A stretch of DNA of 64,000 bases from an uncultured Fodinibius sp. (GCA_913057775.1 CAJXOG010000002.1:1-64000), one strand, 5' to 3'; counted from the stretch's first letter, positions 52,572 through 63,052 are shown. Made by a program: numbers and translations. Notes: generated by a model not told the origin, from the letters alone.

Positions 52572-55088
52572 TCAGTATATGGTAATAGTTTCAAAATCAG
52601 TGTCAGCTTCAAAAGTGTATACCGACTGCTCTTCGGATGTTTTCTGGATAGCGACCGACCGTCCGTCTGCTTCAATATTTTCAGGTTCAAACGGCAGCCC
52701 AATGAGATTGATTTTCACCGTGCCATATTGTGGTTTAAAAGTGCCCTCTCTTTCGGCGGTTAATCGTACGGTTTTTTTCTGGGGATTCGATTCAAAGTGG
52801 AAGGTGGTATAACGGTAGTCACCCTCGTTGTGAGTAAACCCTTCTCCTTGATCTTCATACAGGCTGCTTTCGCTTAATTTCGTTCCGTAGTATACATTGA
52901 GCTCGAGCAGTTCAGGCTCGCGTTCGCGAGTGTATTGCATCACTTCGCGAAGGGGCAGCACCGTCCCCGCTTTAACAAAGAAGGGGATCTCAGAAATGGG
53001 CGCATCAACTTGGTGAGTGTTGTCACCTTCGAGGAGCTCATTGGTGCGATAGTCGTACCAGTGGCCGGAAGGGAGGTAGGTTTTTCTGCCGTGTGCACCT
53101 TTCTCAATAACGGGCGCGACTAAAATCTGATCCCCAAACAAAAAGGTATCGCGCGAATTAACGGATTTGGTATTGGACTGGTTGTAAAAAGCTGTGGGGC
53201 GTAATATCGGGGTACCGTGCTCTACATATTCGTGAAATGCGGTGTATAGATAGTGCAGCAGCCGGTAGCGGAGCTCAATGACGGAGCGATTGATGTTGGT
53301 GTATTTTGGGCCGAAGGTCCAGGGCTCTTGGTCGGCGTCGGACTGCAGTTTTTTCTGTTTTTCCTGGTCTTCTTTGACGACGTCGGCCCCTTCTTCATCG
53401 TAGCCCATGGTGTGGTTGCGGAAGAGCGGGTGGAAGACGCCCAGCTGTAGCCAGCGGGTGAAGAGTTCGGCGCTGGGTTCATCGACGAAGCCGCCGATAT
53501 CTGTGCCTACGAAGGAGTAGCCGGAGATGCTGAGCCGAACGCACTGCTCGAGGGCATGGCGCAGGTGCTCCCAGTTGGCGATATTGTCGCCGGTCCACAG
53601 GGCGGCGTAACGCTGACCGCCGGAAAAGTTGGCGCGGGTAAGCAGAAAGGGACGCTTGCCCCGGTTATGTTTTTTGATGCCTTGGTACGAGGCGCGGGCC
53701 ATCTGCATGCCGTAGATATTATGGGCTTTTTTGTGGCTGGCTTGTTCGCCTTCGTAGTGATGCCGAATATTATCGGGAAAGGTTTTCGCCTTGACTTCAA
53801 AGACGGCAGGTTCGTTCATGTCGTTCCATACACCACTGACGCCTTTATTGGTTATTAAATCTTCGTATAGGTTGGCCCACCAGCGTCGGACTTTGGGATG
53901 GGTGTAGTCGGGAAATACTGTTTTGGGCGGCCATACGGGACCGATCATTAGTTCACCATCGGGGCGTTTGCAGAAGTAGTCGTTCTCTAATCCCTGTTGA
54001 TATATTTCATAATCCTCATCCGCTTTGATGCCGGGATCGATCATGACAATGGTTTCAAAGCCTTCTTCTTTGAGATCGCTGATCAGTTTTTTGGGATCGG
54101 GGAAGCGCTCTCTATTCCAGGTAAACACGCGGTAATCGTCCATGTAGTCGATATCGAGGTAGATAGCATCGCAGGGGATTTTCTTTTCGCGAAAGGTTTC
54201 AGCCAGCTTGCGTACCCGTTCCTCGGGATAGTAGCTCCAGCGGCACTGGTGGTATCCCAATCCCCACAAGGGTGGCAGATCTGGCGTGCCGGTAAGGGTG
54301 GTGTAGCGCTCGGATACAGTAGTCAGCTCCGGACCGTAGATAAAGTAGTAGTTCATGCAGCCGCCTTCGGCCGAAAAGGTGCAGGTGTTGTTATCCTTAG
54401 AATCAAAATCGAAATGGGAGCGGTAGGGGTTGTCCAGAAAGATGCCATAGGCCTGGCCATCCGAATTTAGCGCGGTATAAAAGGGGATGCTTCGGTAGAG
54501 TGGGTCATGGTGCTCATCGAGCTCATAGGAATAGGCATCGGTATTCCAGTTTTCGAATGATTTACCTCGCAGCATGCCGTCGGCGGTAATTTTGTCTCCT
54601 AACCCAAAGTAGCGTGTGTCGTCGGGTGCTTCTTTGGAGATCTTGACTTCAGTAATGCCCTTCATGATGCTGTCTTTGCGGTGAAAGGGTTTCTTGTCTT
54701 TGGATAGTAGTGTGCCGTTGGTATCCCTAAAGCTAACCCGCATATCTTTTCGAGCGATACGGCACAGGAGCGTATCCGTAGTAATTTCAATGTATTTTTC
54801 CGTTTCGCGTATCGCAAAATCAGGATTATTGGTACGGAAATCGGGAGCCACGGCATAGGAAAAGTCGCTGGGACGATCGCCTTCAAGTACATATTTCAGC
54901 TGGATGATTTCATGGGTATGGACGGTAATTCTGAGCTCGATATTATTCTCTGAGCGGAATATAACGCGTTGTCCTTTAACTTGATGCTCGGCAATGGCAT
55001 TGGGTTGACGTCGGTATGTGACATCGGCTTTGCGCTGATCACCTTCTTCGGACTGTTTTTGTTTTGCTTCGGGATTATTTTTAGCCAT
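52572..55088 (-). CDS. Glycoside hydrolase family 31 alpha-glucosidase
   Basis: 838 residues. The N-terminal beta domain (about 30-240) is followed by the (beta/alpha)8 barrel with GVWNDMNEPAVF (nucleophile D423) and WTGDN (acid/base D501), the LDIDYMDDYRVFTW substrate segment, and DIGGFVDEPSAELFTRWLQLGVFHPLFRNH. The C-terminal half adds two beta-sandwich domains. No signal peptide is seen, so it is probably cytosolic. It should hydrolyse alpha-1,4 (or other alpha) glucosides from maltodextrins or glycans. The next upstream gene is the porin of the glycerol cluster (about 145 bp), but a common transcript is uncertain. Confidence 0.95.
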   Translation of the reverse strand: MAKNNPEAKQKQSEEGDQRKADVTYRRQPNAIAEHQVKGQRVIFRSENNIELRITVHTHEIIQLKYVLEGDRPSDFSYAVAPDFRTNNPDFAIRETEKYIEITTDTLLCRIARKDMRVSFRDTNGTLLSKDKKPFHRKDSIMKGITEVKISKEAPDDTRYFGLGDKITADGMLRGKSFENWNTDAYSYELDEHHDPLYRSIPFYTALNSDGQAYGIFLDNPYRSHFDFDSKDNNTCTFSAEGGCMNYYFIYGPELTTVSERYTTLTGTPDLPPLWGLGYHQCRWSYYPEERVRKLAETFREKKIPCDAIYLDIDYMDDYRVFTWNRERFPDPKKLISDLKEEGFETIVMIDPGIKADEDYEIYQQGLENDYFCKRPDGELMIGPVWPPKTVFPDYTHPKVRRWWANLYEDLITNKGVSGVWNDMNEPAVFEVKAKTFPDNIRHHYEGEQASHKKAHNIYGMQMARASYQGIKKHNRGKRPFLLTRANFSGGQRYAALWTGDNIANWEHLRHALEQCVRLSISGYSFVGTDIGGFVDEPSAELFTRWLQLGVFHPLFRNHTMGYDEEGADVVKEDQEKQKKLQSDADQEPWTFGPKYTNINRSVIELRYRLLHYLYTAFHEYVEHGTPILRPTAFYNQSNTKSVNSRDTFLFGDQILVAPVIEKGAHGRKTYLPSGHWYDYRTNELLEGDNTHQVDAPISEIPFFVKAGTVLPLREVMQYTREREPELLELNVYYGTKLSESSLYEDQGEGFTHNEGDYRYTTFHFESNPQKKTVRLTAEREGTFKPQYGTVKINLIGLPFEPENIEADGRSVAIQKTSEEQSVYTFEADTDFETITIY

Positions 55089-55233
55089 GATTCAATGCTG
55101 AAATTCGTAAAGGACTCCCGAAAATATAAAAACGTGGCCTTAATCCAACGCATGGATTTCTAGAGAACCATATATCGGATGATCATAAATCCGGTGCTGT
55201 GATGATCATCCGATCTTAGAAGGGAATAGCTTG

Positions 55234-56403
55234 TTAAAATGAAAACTGTGTGCCCAATATTATCGCCTGATAATCAGCCTGGGCATCCGAAGAGAAGTCT
55301 TGGAGTTCCATCATGACCATAAGATTATCGGTAACGGGCATGCGGGCAAAGATCATAGCCAGTTGGTTTTTGATAGCGGGTGATGAGCCAACCGGGGTGG
55401 TTTCGGAATCTTGATGGCCTTCGCCGTAACTACCGCCGATAAGTATATTTTCTAAGTCGTAGGTGGCCTCCAGATACCACTGGCTTGCCGCAACATCGGC
55501 TTGGTCAAGGCCGGTACCTCCGGAAATATTGAGTCCAATAAGCCCGTCGGCGCCGATGCTGTTGGTTCGGGAATAGGAGCCGAGCAGAGTCAGGGCATCT
55601 GTTTGCAGTTTGGATCCGAGCTCCCATCCCGAAAAGGCATAGGAGAAATCCTGACCGACGACGTCTACATTTTGATAAAGCCCGCTGCTCCAAAACTGCA
55701 TGTCTCCGAAGTCAAATGCTCTATTGTAGTGGATTTGGGCTTCTATGCGCGGCGTGGAGGTTTCTAAATCAGCTGATCGGTTTCCGCTTCCGTTTGGTTT
55801 TTCCGGATTTATGAATCCGGCTTTAATAGTAAAACCGTTGATTTCCGGAGTAGTATAAGTTACTCGGGGGTTAAAATTGGCATAGGTATAGCCGGTTCCA
55901 ATGCGTCCGAGAGTAGCATCGGCGGCATCCGGTCCACCGAATCGACCAACCCCTAAACCGCTGCCATTGTCACCGATGGAGGTACTGTTAAAAATTCCAA
56001 ATCCCTTGCCGGCATGAATGGTTCCAAAATCACCCGCGATCTTTATCTGAGCAATACGGCTTTCGAACAGCCCGTCGTTTTGGATGCCCGGCCCTTGAAG
56101 GTGCGTATTGATCTGCACAATACCCGAAACGGTGATCCCTTTTTGAGTAGGGGCGGTAACGGTAAAAGTCAGATTTGCGGGATTAAAACCCGACATGATT
56201 CTGGTGGAAAACTGATCGCTGTTGCCGGTGCTGTAATCCTGGTGATTCGAGCCAACCATAAATACTGGAAATGCTCCGGTAAGCTGGGTTTCCCAGCCAC
56301 TGTTATTGAATGATACGTCTTGTGCCGCACTTTGAGACGGAAAAATGGTAATGATGAGTAAAAGTATAGCTATAGTTAGGGCATGTATGGCTGATTTTTC
56401 CAT
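55234..56403 (-). CDS. Outer-membrane porin
   Basis: 389 residues from the ATG at 56403; the longer frame to 56478 runs into the glpF gene. A signal peptide (about 1-28, ending SQSAAQ) precedes a 16-stranded-type porin: amphipathic strands and loops with DNGSGLGVGRFGGPDAAD and YTYANFNPRVTYTTPEING are typical of the Gram-negative porin family, and the protein ends in GTQFSF with a terminal Phe. It begins 43 bp after glpF in the glycerol operon, so it probably supplies diffusion of glycerol or glycerol-3-phosphate across the outer membrane; this is inference from context. Confidence 0.85.
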   Translation of the reverse strand: MEKSAIHALTIAILLLIITIFPSQSAAQDVSFNNSGWETQLTGAFPVFMVGSNHQDYSTGNSDQFSTRIMSGFNPANLTFTVTAPTQKGITVSGIVQINTHLQGPGIQNDGLFESRIAQIKIAGDFGTIHAGKGFGIFNSTSIGDNGSGLGVGRFGGPDAADATLGRIGTGYTYANFNPRVTYTTPEINGFTIKAGFINPEKPNGSGNRSADLETSTPRIEAQIHYNRAFDFGDMQFWSSGLYQNVDVVGQDFSYAFSGWELGSKLQTDALTLLGSYSRTNSIGADGLIGLNISGGTGLDQADVAASQWYLEATYDLENILIGGSYGEGHQDSETTPVGSSPAIKNQLAMIFARMPVTDNLMVMMELQDFSSDAQADYQAIILGTQFSF

Positions 56404-56446
56404 AATAAAAAGCTTAGTGGGTGAAAGTGAAGGTGTTAAATATCTG

Positions 56447-57214
56447 CTATTGGAGTAACAGGTATAATCCGGCGGCAATCAGGGCGCCTAAAATGGGTCC
56501 TACCACCGGAACCCAGGAATATGCCCAGTCACTGTCTCTTTTGCCCGGGATGGGGAGAATGGCATGCATGATTCGAGGGCCAAGATCACGGGCCGGATTG
56601 ATCGCATATCCTGTAGGTCCGCCAAGGGATAAGCCGATTCCAAGTACTAATAATCCCACGGGAAGGGCCGAAAGGGAACCGAGACCAAATCCAATTTCCT
56701 GTCCTTCAATAGTGATGGTTTTCAGCATGTCACCGTTTGAAGAAATGAAGCTTGGTTCGACCAGATAGAATACGCCAAAGACAAGCATGATTGTACCGAT
56801 GGCTTCGGTCATTACATTATTCGGATAATTTCGAATGGCAGGTATGGTAGAATGAACGGCCAGTTTCAAATTGCTGTCGTCGGTTTTGGCAAAATGATCC
56901 TTATACGCCAGCCAAACGAGCAGTGCTCCTATCGCTGCTCCTAATAGTTGGGCAAGAATATAAAAGGGCACCTGTGCCCAATCGAAGAGACCGGCTCCGG
57001 CAAGACCTACGGTTACGGCGGGATTAATGTGGGCTCCGCTGAATTGTCCGACTACATAGACGGCGACAAAAACAGCAATACCCCATCCCCAAGTAATGAC
57101 AATCCATCCGCTGTCTTTTCCTTTGCTGTCTGTTAACAAAACGTTAGCGACTACACCATTTCCAAGCAGCATGAGAATGGCTGTTCCTATTATTTCTGCG
57201 ATATATGGAGACAT
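56447..57214 (-). CDS. glpF: Glycerol facilitator (aquaglyceroporin, MIP family)
   Basis: 255 residues with six membrane helices and two half-helices. Both NPA boxes are present (GAHINPAVTVG and GYAINPARDLGPR); the Asp after the second (NPARDLGPR) is the mark of glycerol-permeable members. It passes glycerol through the inner membrane by diffusion, trapped afterwards by GlpK. Its place directly after glpD and glpK supports this substrate. Confidence 0.95.
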   Translation of the reverse strand: MSPYIAEIIGTAILMLLGNGVVANVLLTDSKGKDSGWIVITWGWGIAVFVAVYVVGQFSGAHINPAVTVGLAGAGLFDWAQVPFYILAQLLGAAIGALLVWLAYKDHFAKTDDSNLKLAVHSTIPAIRNYPNNVMTEAIGTIMLVFGVFYLVEPSFISSNGDMLKTITIEGQEIGFGLGSLSALPVGLLVLGIGLSLGGPTGYAINPARDLGPRIMHAILPIPGKRDSDWAYSWVPVVGPILGALIAAGLYLLLQ

Positions 57215-57285
57215 AAGAGTATGAGTTAGAGAGTGAGAGTTTTACAAAGGCGTATTCAATCCTTGGTTATTTTTGAGTTTTCTTG

Positions 57286-58851
57286 TTACGAAAAGATGTA
57301 CTTTTCAGCTATCTGAGTATATTCTTCTACTTGTGTTTTCTGCCATTGCTCGTCAAGCCCGGCTTCTTGGGCCATAAGTCGTGCCACTTCGGGGGCCATT
57401 TCTATACTGGCTTTCGCGTCGAGGAGCAGGGCTCGTGTCCGGCGCGACAACACATCTTCAACGGTAATCGCCATTTCATTTCGTACGGCCCAAATGACTT
57501 CGGCTTTGAGATAAGGCAGGCGTTCGTGTAACGGTTCGCCCATTTCGGGATTATTTTCAATGATTTTTTCTAAAGCTACTTTGTCGGATCCGTAATAGTG
57601 TAGGTGTTCTTCGCGGTCAACATTTTTTAGCCAGCCGTGAATACGTAGGTCTTCCGTAATACAATCTTGTTCGTTTAGCCCTGCCACCGTAGCTGCTTTA
57701 TCGATGGTGTCTTCGGCCATTTTTCGGTAGGTGGTCCACTTACCGCCTGCGATGGTGACCAGTCCCGACAGAGAAACCAGAAGGGTATGATCGCGTGATA
57801 TGTCAGCGGTGTCTTTTGATCCGCTGGTATTAACGAGCGGACGCAGTCCTGCGAATACACTTTGGATATCATCCCGTGTTGGATTTCCGGTGAGGTACTG
57901 TTTGGCATGAGCTAAAATAAAATCAACTTCTTCTTCCATGGCCATGGGTTCGAGCGACGGGGATTCAACAGGAGTATCTGTAGTACCGACCAGAATCTTG
58001 TCGTACCATGGCACGGCAAATAGCACGCGTCCATCTTCGGTGTGGGGGACCATGATGGCGCTATCACCCGGTAGAAAATCTTTGTCGAGCATGATATGTA
58101 CGCCTTGGCTTGGCACTATAATATCCTGGGCATCCGAATCGTCCATTTCCAGTATGTCGTCGGTAAAAACGCCGGTGGCATTGACAACGGCACGAGCGTT
58201 GACTTCAAACTCTTCGCCGGTTAACTGATCTTTTGCCGTTACACCGCTTACGGCATCATTGGTTTTAAGAAGCCCCGTAACTTTGGCATAGTTGATGGTA
58301 TAGCCACCATGATCGCTTGCCGTTTGAGCTAAGTTTATCGCCAGTCGGGAATCATCAAATTGCCCGTCATAATAAATAACGCCGCCTTTTAGTCCCTCTG
58401 ATTCGATGGTGGGGAGTAATTCAAGGGTTTTTTCTCGCGATAAATTTTTTGATTTACCAATGCCCAGCTTACCGGCCAGCATGTCATACACTTTCATGCC
58501 GATGCCGTAAAAAGGTCCTTCCCACCAATCGTAGTTGGGGACAATAAACGACTGATTTTTTACAAGATGAGGAGCATTTTGGATCAACAGGCCCCGTTCT
58601 CTCAGGGCTTCCAAGACCAGTGCAACATTGCCTTGCTGTAGATACCGAACGCCGCCGTGTACTAATTTCGTGGATCGGCTCGAGGTTCCCTTGGCAAAAT
58701 CATGTTGCTCCAGTAAAAGGGTTTTGTATCCCCTCGAAGAAGCATCAACAGCAGCCCCAAGTCCGGTTGCTCCCCCACCGATAATGACAATATCCCAAAA
58801 GTCAGTTTCCTTTTTGACTTTATCCAGCATGGTTGTTCTATCAATATTCAT
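57286..58851 (-). CDS. glpD: Aerobic glycerol-3-phosphate dehydrogenase
   Basis: 521 residues. The FAD-binding motif is VIIGGGATGLGAAVDAASRG (about 21-40). GTSSRSTKLVHGGVRYL is the GlpD signature, and GVRYLQQGN with DGQFDDSRLAINLA is typical. It oxidises glycerol-3-phosphate to dihydroxyacetone phosphate at the inner membrane and feeds electrons to quinone. A C-terminal helical domain is present. It starts 45 bp after glpK and precedes glpF by 71 bp. Confidence 0.95.
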   Translation of the reverse strand: MNIDRTTMLDKVKKETDFWDIVIIGGGATGLGAAVDASSRGYKTLLLEQHDFAKGTSSRSTKLVHGGVRYLQQGNVALVLEALRERGLLIQNAPHLVKNQSFIVPNYDWWEGPFYGIGMKVYDMLAGKLGIGKSKNLSREKTLELLPTIESEGLKGGVIYYDGQFDDSRLAINLAQTASDHGGYTINYAKVTGLLKTNDAVSGVTAKDQLTGEEFEVNARAVVNATGVFTDDILEMDDSDAQDIIVPSQGVHIMLDKDFLPGDSAIMVPHTEDGRVLFAVPWYDKILVGTTDTPVESPSLEPMAMEEEVDFILAHAKQYLTGNPTRDDIQSVFAGLRPLVNTSGSKDTADISRDHTLLVSLSGLVTIAGGKWTTYRKMAEDTIDKAATVAGLNEQDCITEDLRIHGWLKNVDREEHLHYYGSDKVALEKIIENNPEMGEPLHERLPYLKAEVIWAVRNEMAITVEDVLSRRTRALLLDAKASIEMAPEVARLMAQEAGLDEQWQKTQVEEYTQIAEKYIFS

Positions 58852-58896
58852 AACAAAAATGGTTAATTTGGTAATTACTATGAGTTCTCTGCGATG

Positions 58897-60393
58897 CTAT
58901 GCTTTCGACCAGGCATTGGCCGCCTTGAGGGCACGCTCCCATCCGGCTATTAAGCTCTCTGCTTTTTGGGGATCCATCTCAGTTTCAAAGCGATTGTCCT
59001 CTTTCCATTGTTCGCTTATTTCTTCCTGACTTTCCCAATATCCCACTGCCAGTCCGGCCAGGTAGGCAGCTCCGAGTGCTGTGGTTTCCAGAATTTTGGG
59101 ACGTATTACGGGGGCTCCAAGGATATCTGACTGGAATTGCATGAGCAGATCATTTTCGGTGGCTCCGCCATCTACACGCAGCTCACGGATATCAATCCCC
59201 GAGTCGGCTTCCATTGCTTTAAGTACATCCCGGGTTTGATAGGCTATAGCTTCCAGGGCTGCTCGTGCAAAGTGACCGGAATTTGTCCCGCGCGTCATCC
59301 CTACTATGGTACCCCTCGCATGTTGATTCCAGTGTGGGGCGCCAAGGCCTGCGAAGGCCGGCACAATATATACGCCGTCGTTGTCGGGAACGGTCTTTGC
59401 CAAGGCTTCAACAATGGTGGACTGTCGTATTAGGCCAAGTTCGTCGCGCAGCCACTGTACAATGGCCCCGCCAATAAAGATGCTGCCTTCAAGTGCATAT
59501 TGTACCTGCCCGTCGACCTCCCAGGCAATGGTTGTAAGAAGGTTATTTTCAGATTTTATAAACTTGTCGCCGGTGTTCATAATCATAAAACAGCCGGTAC
59601 CGTAGGTGTTTTTGACCATTCCGGATTTTACGCAGCGTTGACCAAATAGCGCTGCCTGTTGGTCGCCCGCTATTCCAGCAATGGGAATTTTACTTGAGAA
59701 AATGGTGGTACGGGTATGCCCGTAGACTTCACTTGATTGTTTAACTTCCGGCAATAATGACTTGGGAATATCCATTAATTCAATAAGTTCATCATCCCAT
59801 TGACCCTCTTTAATGTTGTATAGCATGGTTCGAGAGGCGTTGGTGGCATCCGTAATATGAAAGTCACCGCCAGTGAATTTCCATACCAGCCAGCTATCCA
59901 TAGTACCGAAAGCCAGTTCTCCTTTTTCCGCCCGCTCTCTTACGCCTTCCACATTTTCGAGGATCCACCGGATTTTGGTAGCTGAAAAGTAGGAATCAAT
60001 CATCAGGCCTGTTTTTTCCTGAATCATCTGAGCATGTCCCTCCGCTTTAAGCTTGTCACAATAATCAGAGGTACGTCGATCTTGCCACACAATGGCATTA
60101 TAAACCGGTTTGCCGGTTTCGCGGTCCCAAATGAGTGTTGTTTCGCGTTGATTGGTTATGCCGATTCCTGCGATATTGTTGCCGTTAATACCCGCCTTGG
60201 CGATCGCCTCAGCCACTGTACTGGCTTGAGTAGACCATATCTCATTTCCGTCATGTTCCACCCATCCGGCGTTAGGATAAATTTGTTGAAATTCGGCCTG
60301 GGCTGATGATACAATGGAACCTTTACGATCAAAGATGATGGATCGGGAACTGGTAGTACCTTGGTCGAGTGCTAATATATACTGATCATACAT
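58897..60393 (-). CDS. glpK: Glycerol kinase
   Basis: 498 residues. FGGY signatures are in [16 protein letters not shown] at the N-terminus and [24 protein letters not shown] near the C-terminus. [31 protein letters not shown] is diagnostic of glycerol kinase. It phosphorylates glycerol to sn-glycerol-3-phosphate. First structural gene after the gntR gene; a candidate operator lies about 50 nt before its ATG. Confidence 0.97.
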   Translation of the reverse strand: MYDQYILALDQGTTSSRSIIFDRKGSIVSSAQAEFQQIYPNAGWVEHDGNEIWSTQASTVAEAIAKAGINGNNIAGIGITNQRETTLIWDRETGKPVYNAIVWQDRRTSDYCDKLKAEGHAQMIQEKTGLMIDSYFSATKIRWILENVEGVRERAEKGELAFGTMDSWLVWKFTGGDFHITDATNASRTMLYNIKEGQWDDELIELMDIPKSLLPEVKQSSEVYGHTRTTIFSSKIPIAGIAGDQQAALFGQRCVKSGMVKNTYGTGCFMIMNTGDKFIKSENNLLTTIAWEVDGQVQYALEGSIFIGGAIVQWLRDELGLIRQSTIVEALAKTVPDNDGVYIVPAFAGLGAPHWNQHARGTIVGMTRGTNSGHFARAALEAIAYQTRDVLKAMEADSGIDIRELRVDGGATENDLLMQFQSDILGAPVIRPKILETTALGAAYLAGLAVGYWESQEEISEQWKEDNRFETEMDPQKAESLIAGWERALKAANAWSKA

Positions 60394-60443
60394 GGTAAGC
60401 GGGTTTAAATATTATGGATGGCAATCATTTGTATTAATGTATG

Positions 60444-60457
60444 GTTGTCTATACAAC
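60444..60457. promoter_or_regulatory. Candidate operator of the glp operon
   Basis: GTTGTCTATACAAC is a near-perfect 14-bp palindrome of the GntR/HutC type (TTGTxTAxACAA-like). It lies 51-64 bp upstream of the glpK start, between gntR and glpK. An AACCGGTT palindrome (60475-60482) lies 17 bp further upstream and could be a second site. Binding by the adjacent GntR protein is inference. Confidence 0.45.
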
Positions 60458-60573
60458 TTATAATCAAGTTGTGAAACCGGTTACAATAAGTCAAGAAAAA
60501 TGTTTATGAACAGAAAATAATTATTTCACCATGCTAATATGATGGAATACAGCGCCTTAGCGACAAAGTTGTG

Positions 60574-61359
60574 TCATGATATCCGTTGCTCGGAGATATC
60601 TATGGGCAATCCTGTTTCGGTATGGGTGCGATCGTATGACATTGTTTTTGTGGTAAAACTGATTCGATCGCTTCGGTATACATCCTCGGAATATTGGAAG
60701 TATTCTCCTGATTTGGTTTGGATGAGTCGCTTCAATAGCAGCAGAGGCGTACCGATAGGAATATTTAACATTTTATGCTCAGGCTCTCCGGCGTTGATCG
60801 CCTCGATGTTCTGAACGGCTTCCCCCAGGCGAATATCTGTATGGTCGTATAATAATTTAAAAATAGAGTTGTCTTCCAGGTTTTTATCATAGATGGGTTT
60901 GAACAGACGATAATTAAAGTAGGAGCGTTCAATAATTAATGGAAGACTATCGCCATATCGAACCCTGATTATATGTACGATTTTATCATCTTCCGCCAAA
61001 TGCATACGCTCTTTTAACTCCTCTGGTGGAGTAATAATCTCTTTGTGGAGAATCTTAGCGTCTGGTTTGATATTGTTGCGTTTCATCAGCTCACTAAAAC
61101 CGATGAGCTGATCGGATGTTTGCTCAATTTTCTTGTAGGTAACAAAGGTGCCTTTTCCCTGTTCACGAACCAAGTATCCCTGATTGATAAGCATTTTAAC
61201 TGCTTCACGAACGGTGCCCCTACTTACGTCAAATTGCTCAACGAGTTCGGTATCACTGGGAAAACGGTCATTTTCTTCGTATTCCCCGGACTGAATTTTC
61301 TCCAGTAGCTTTTCATATATCTGGTAATATTTAGGGCTGTTTGGGGAAAATGAAATCAT
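60574..61359 (-). CDS. GntR/HutC family transcriptional regulator
   Basis: 261 residues. A winged helix (about 8-75, with RFPSDTELVEQFDVSRGTVREAVKMLINQGYLVREQGKGTFV) is followed by a UTRA ligand-binding domain (about 95-240, with RVRYGDSLPLIIERSYF). The family represses catabolic operons until bound to a sugar phosphate or similar metabolite. It lies 180 bp upstream of glpK on the same strand, so glycerol or glycerol-3-phosphate is the likely effector and the palindrome at 60444-60457 the likely target. Confidence 0.9.
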   Translation of the reverse strand: MISFSPNSPKYYQIYEKLLEKIQSGEYEENDRFPSDTELVEQFDVSRGTVREAVKMLINQGYLVREQGKGTFVTYKKIEQTSDQLIGFSELMKRNNIKPDAKILHKEIITPPEELKERMHLAEDDKIVHIIRVRYGDSLPLIIERSYFNYRLFKPIYDKNLEDNSIFKLLYDHTDIRLGEAVQNIEAINAGEPEHKMLNIPIGTPLLLLKRLIQTKSGEYFQYSEDVYRSDRISFTTKTMSYDRTHTETGLPIDISEQRIS

Positions 61360-61512
61360 CAGAAAAATAAAACTTGTGGTTCAGTGGTCATGAATAAGCT
61401 TTTTTAAGACTTAAAACAAGATATCGCATTTAAATATAACATACTTTTGTTAGTCCTCGAATGCTAATATCAGCAGTTTGTATGACCAGAAATATATAAT
61501 TATAAACTAAAA

Positions 61513-62034
61513 TTATTCTGTGGCACTCAAAAGCATATCGGAATAGGAATGGGAAATGAGTTGATTATCCGAAATATTAAATAGCTCCAGGTATTTCTGA
61601 CACTGTTCGCGAAGCTTTTTTTCTCCTATAGTGCCGTCTTCGTCGATAGCTTCTATTTCTACAAAATTGCCAAGTTCTTTCACTTCGTCGATATGAAATT
61701 TGACGTTATTGATGAAATAGATTTCTCGTTCTTTATCCACGACTATCTTAGTGCCTAGGGCATTATCAAGCAGTGCGTGTAGCTTTTTAGGATGTTCGGC
61801 CGGGACTAAGTTGATATTTGAGGTTTTGGTTCCGGATTTGTTATCACGCCTATAAAAAATGAGGTTGTTTTCGATTGTACCTTGACGCAGTTTTAGCCTC
61901 CCATCAGGTACTTCAAAATAGGTATCAATTTGATGATCAGTACCTTTAAAATCGGCATTGTGCTCGGTAAGTATTTTGCGGATGCGATCGGGCTGATTGC
62001 AGCGGGCTTTTATTTCGATGTTGAGAATACTCAT
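61513..62034 (-). CDS. CYTH domain protein (CyaB/ThTPase-like)
   Basis: 173 residues. The EIKAR motif at the N-terminus (LNIEIKARC) is the CYTH signature. Later LKLRQGTIENNLIFYRRDN and KFHIDEVKELGNFVEIEA supply the other positive and acidic residues of the triphosphate tunnel. The class includes class IV adenylate cyclases and triphosphatases. The 'cyclase' label cannot be given from sequence alone. It stands alone between the gntR and plsC genes. Confidence 0.88.
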   Translation of the reverse strand: MSILNIEIKARCNQPDRIRKILTEHNADFKGTDHQIDTYFEVPDGRLKLRQGTIENNLIFYRRDNKSGTKTSNINLVPAEHPKKLHALLDNALGTKIVVDKEREIYFINNVKFHIDEVKELGNFVEIEAIDEDGTIGEKKLREQCQKYLELFNISDNQLISHSYSDMLLSATE

Positions 62035-62114
62035 GGAGAAACTCTTTTTGTCGTTTTAATGATTCATGAGTACAACTCTTTGGCAACTAAAAAGTTTGGT
62101 GATCAAAGTTTGAA

Positions 62115-62129
62115 GGGAGTTATACTCCC
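62115..62129 (-). terminator. Short hairpin after the plsC-like gene
   Basis: GGGAGT-TAT-ACTCCC forms a perfect 6-bp stem with a 3-nt loop, 16 bp after the plsC-like stop on the minus strand. The following stretch has only an interrupted T tract, so termination is weak or uncertain. Confidence 0.35.
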
Positions 62130-62144
62130 GAAAACTATTTAAAA

Positions 62145-62912
62145 TCATGAAATTGGCCTTACATCATCATCTTCGACACCTGCCCAATCTAAATATCGTT
62201 GTCGAACTTCTTTAATATGGTCTGATAACGTATCAACGGTCCAGTCCGAAACATCAATAGCTTGGTGGATGTGGGCTGTAACTTTACCTGACTTAGTGAT
62301 CATAGTGCCGCCCTTGCTGAGGTCACGATTCCCTTCAAAATAGATGGGCACAATGGGATAGTCCAAATCCATAGCCATCCGAAAGGGACCTTTTTTAAAT
62401 GGACCGATGATGCCGGGATGTTTGCGCGATCCCTCAGGGGCCATCATAACTGAAAGCTGATCGCGTTTAATACGTTGATGTGTTTTTTTTAGTGTTTGAA
62501 TAGCTTTATCAGATTTTTCGCGCTTGATAAAAATTTGTCCGGTAAGCCGACCCAGAATCAGGAAAATTGGGTTGTACTGAAATTCCCATTTAGCTACGAA
62601 ACGTATTTTGGGCAATCCCAGCGCCAACAGGGTAAGGACATCCAGCGTAGAGCTGTGATTGATAATAAAAACGGCAGGACTGGTTAGTTCATCAGCATGC
62701 ATTTTTACATCAAATGAGATGCCGCTGATCCACATGGTGGGACGCATCATGATTGGGGCAATCTTCTCTACGACTAGATTTGATGCTTTGCCAAAAGAGA
62801 TGAGCAGTAGAAAAAGTATGATGGGAGTAAATATTAGGAAGACCAAGAAAAAAACAGCTATACCCAAAATGCTTCGGAAGTATTCCCGGAAACCAAAATC
62901 AGAGTAGCCCAT
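62145..62912 (-). CDS. 1-acyl-glycerol-3-phosphate acyltransferase family protein
   Basis: 255 residues. One N-terminal membrane region (about 10-45) is followed by the acyltransferase motifs: INHSSTLDVL (HX4D), GRLTGQIFIKRE, APEGSRKHPG and VPIYFEG. It should transfer an acyl chain to lysophosphatidate (or a related acceptor) in phospholipid synthesis on the inner face of the membrane. It is separated by 110 bp from the CYTH gene and divergent from the antiporter gene. Confidence 0.9.
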   Translation of the reverse strand: MGYSDFGFREYFRSILGIAVFFLVFLIFTPIILFLLLISFGKASNLVVEKIAPIMMRPTMWISGISFDVKMHADELTSPAVFIINHSSTLDVLTLLALGLPKIRFVAKWEFQYNPIFLILGRLTGQIFIKREKSDKAIQTLKKTHQRIKRDQLSVMMAPEGSRKHPGIIGPFKKGPFRMAMDLDYPIVPIYFEGNRDLSKGGTMITKSGKVTAHIHQAIDVSDWTVDTLSDHIKEVRQRYLDWAGVEDDDVRPIS

Positions 62913-63052
62913 AATGTCTCTATGTTTTACCTGTCAGTTAGCACTTGGCTAATATAGTAAAATGAGGATTTAATGCTATGTTCAACAAATTTGATTTGAA
63001 GGACGCTTTTATACAGATTGCGGTGACCTTTTGAATAACAACCAAACAGAGG

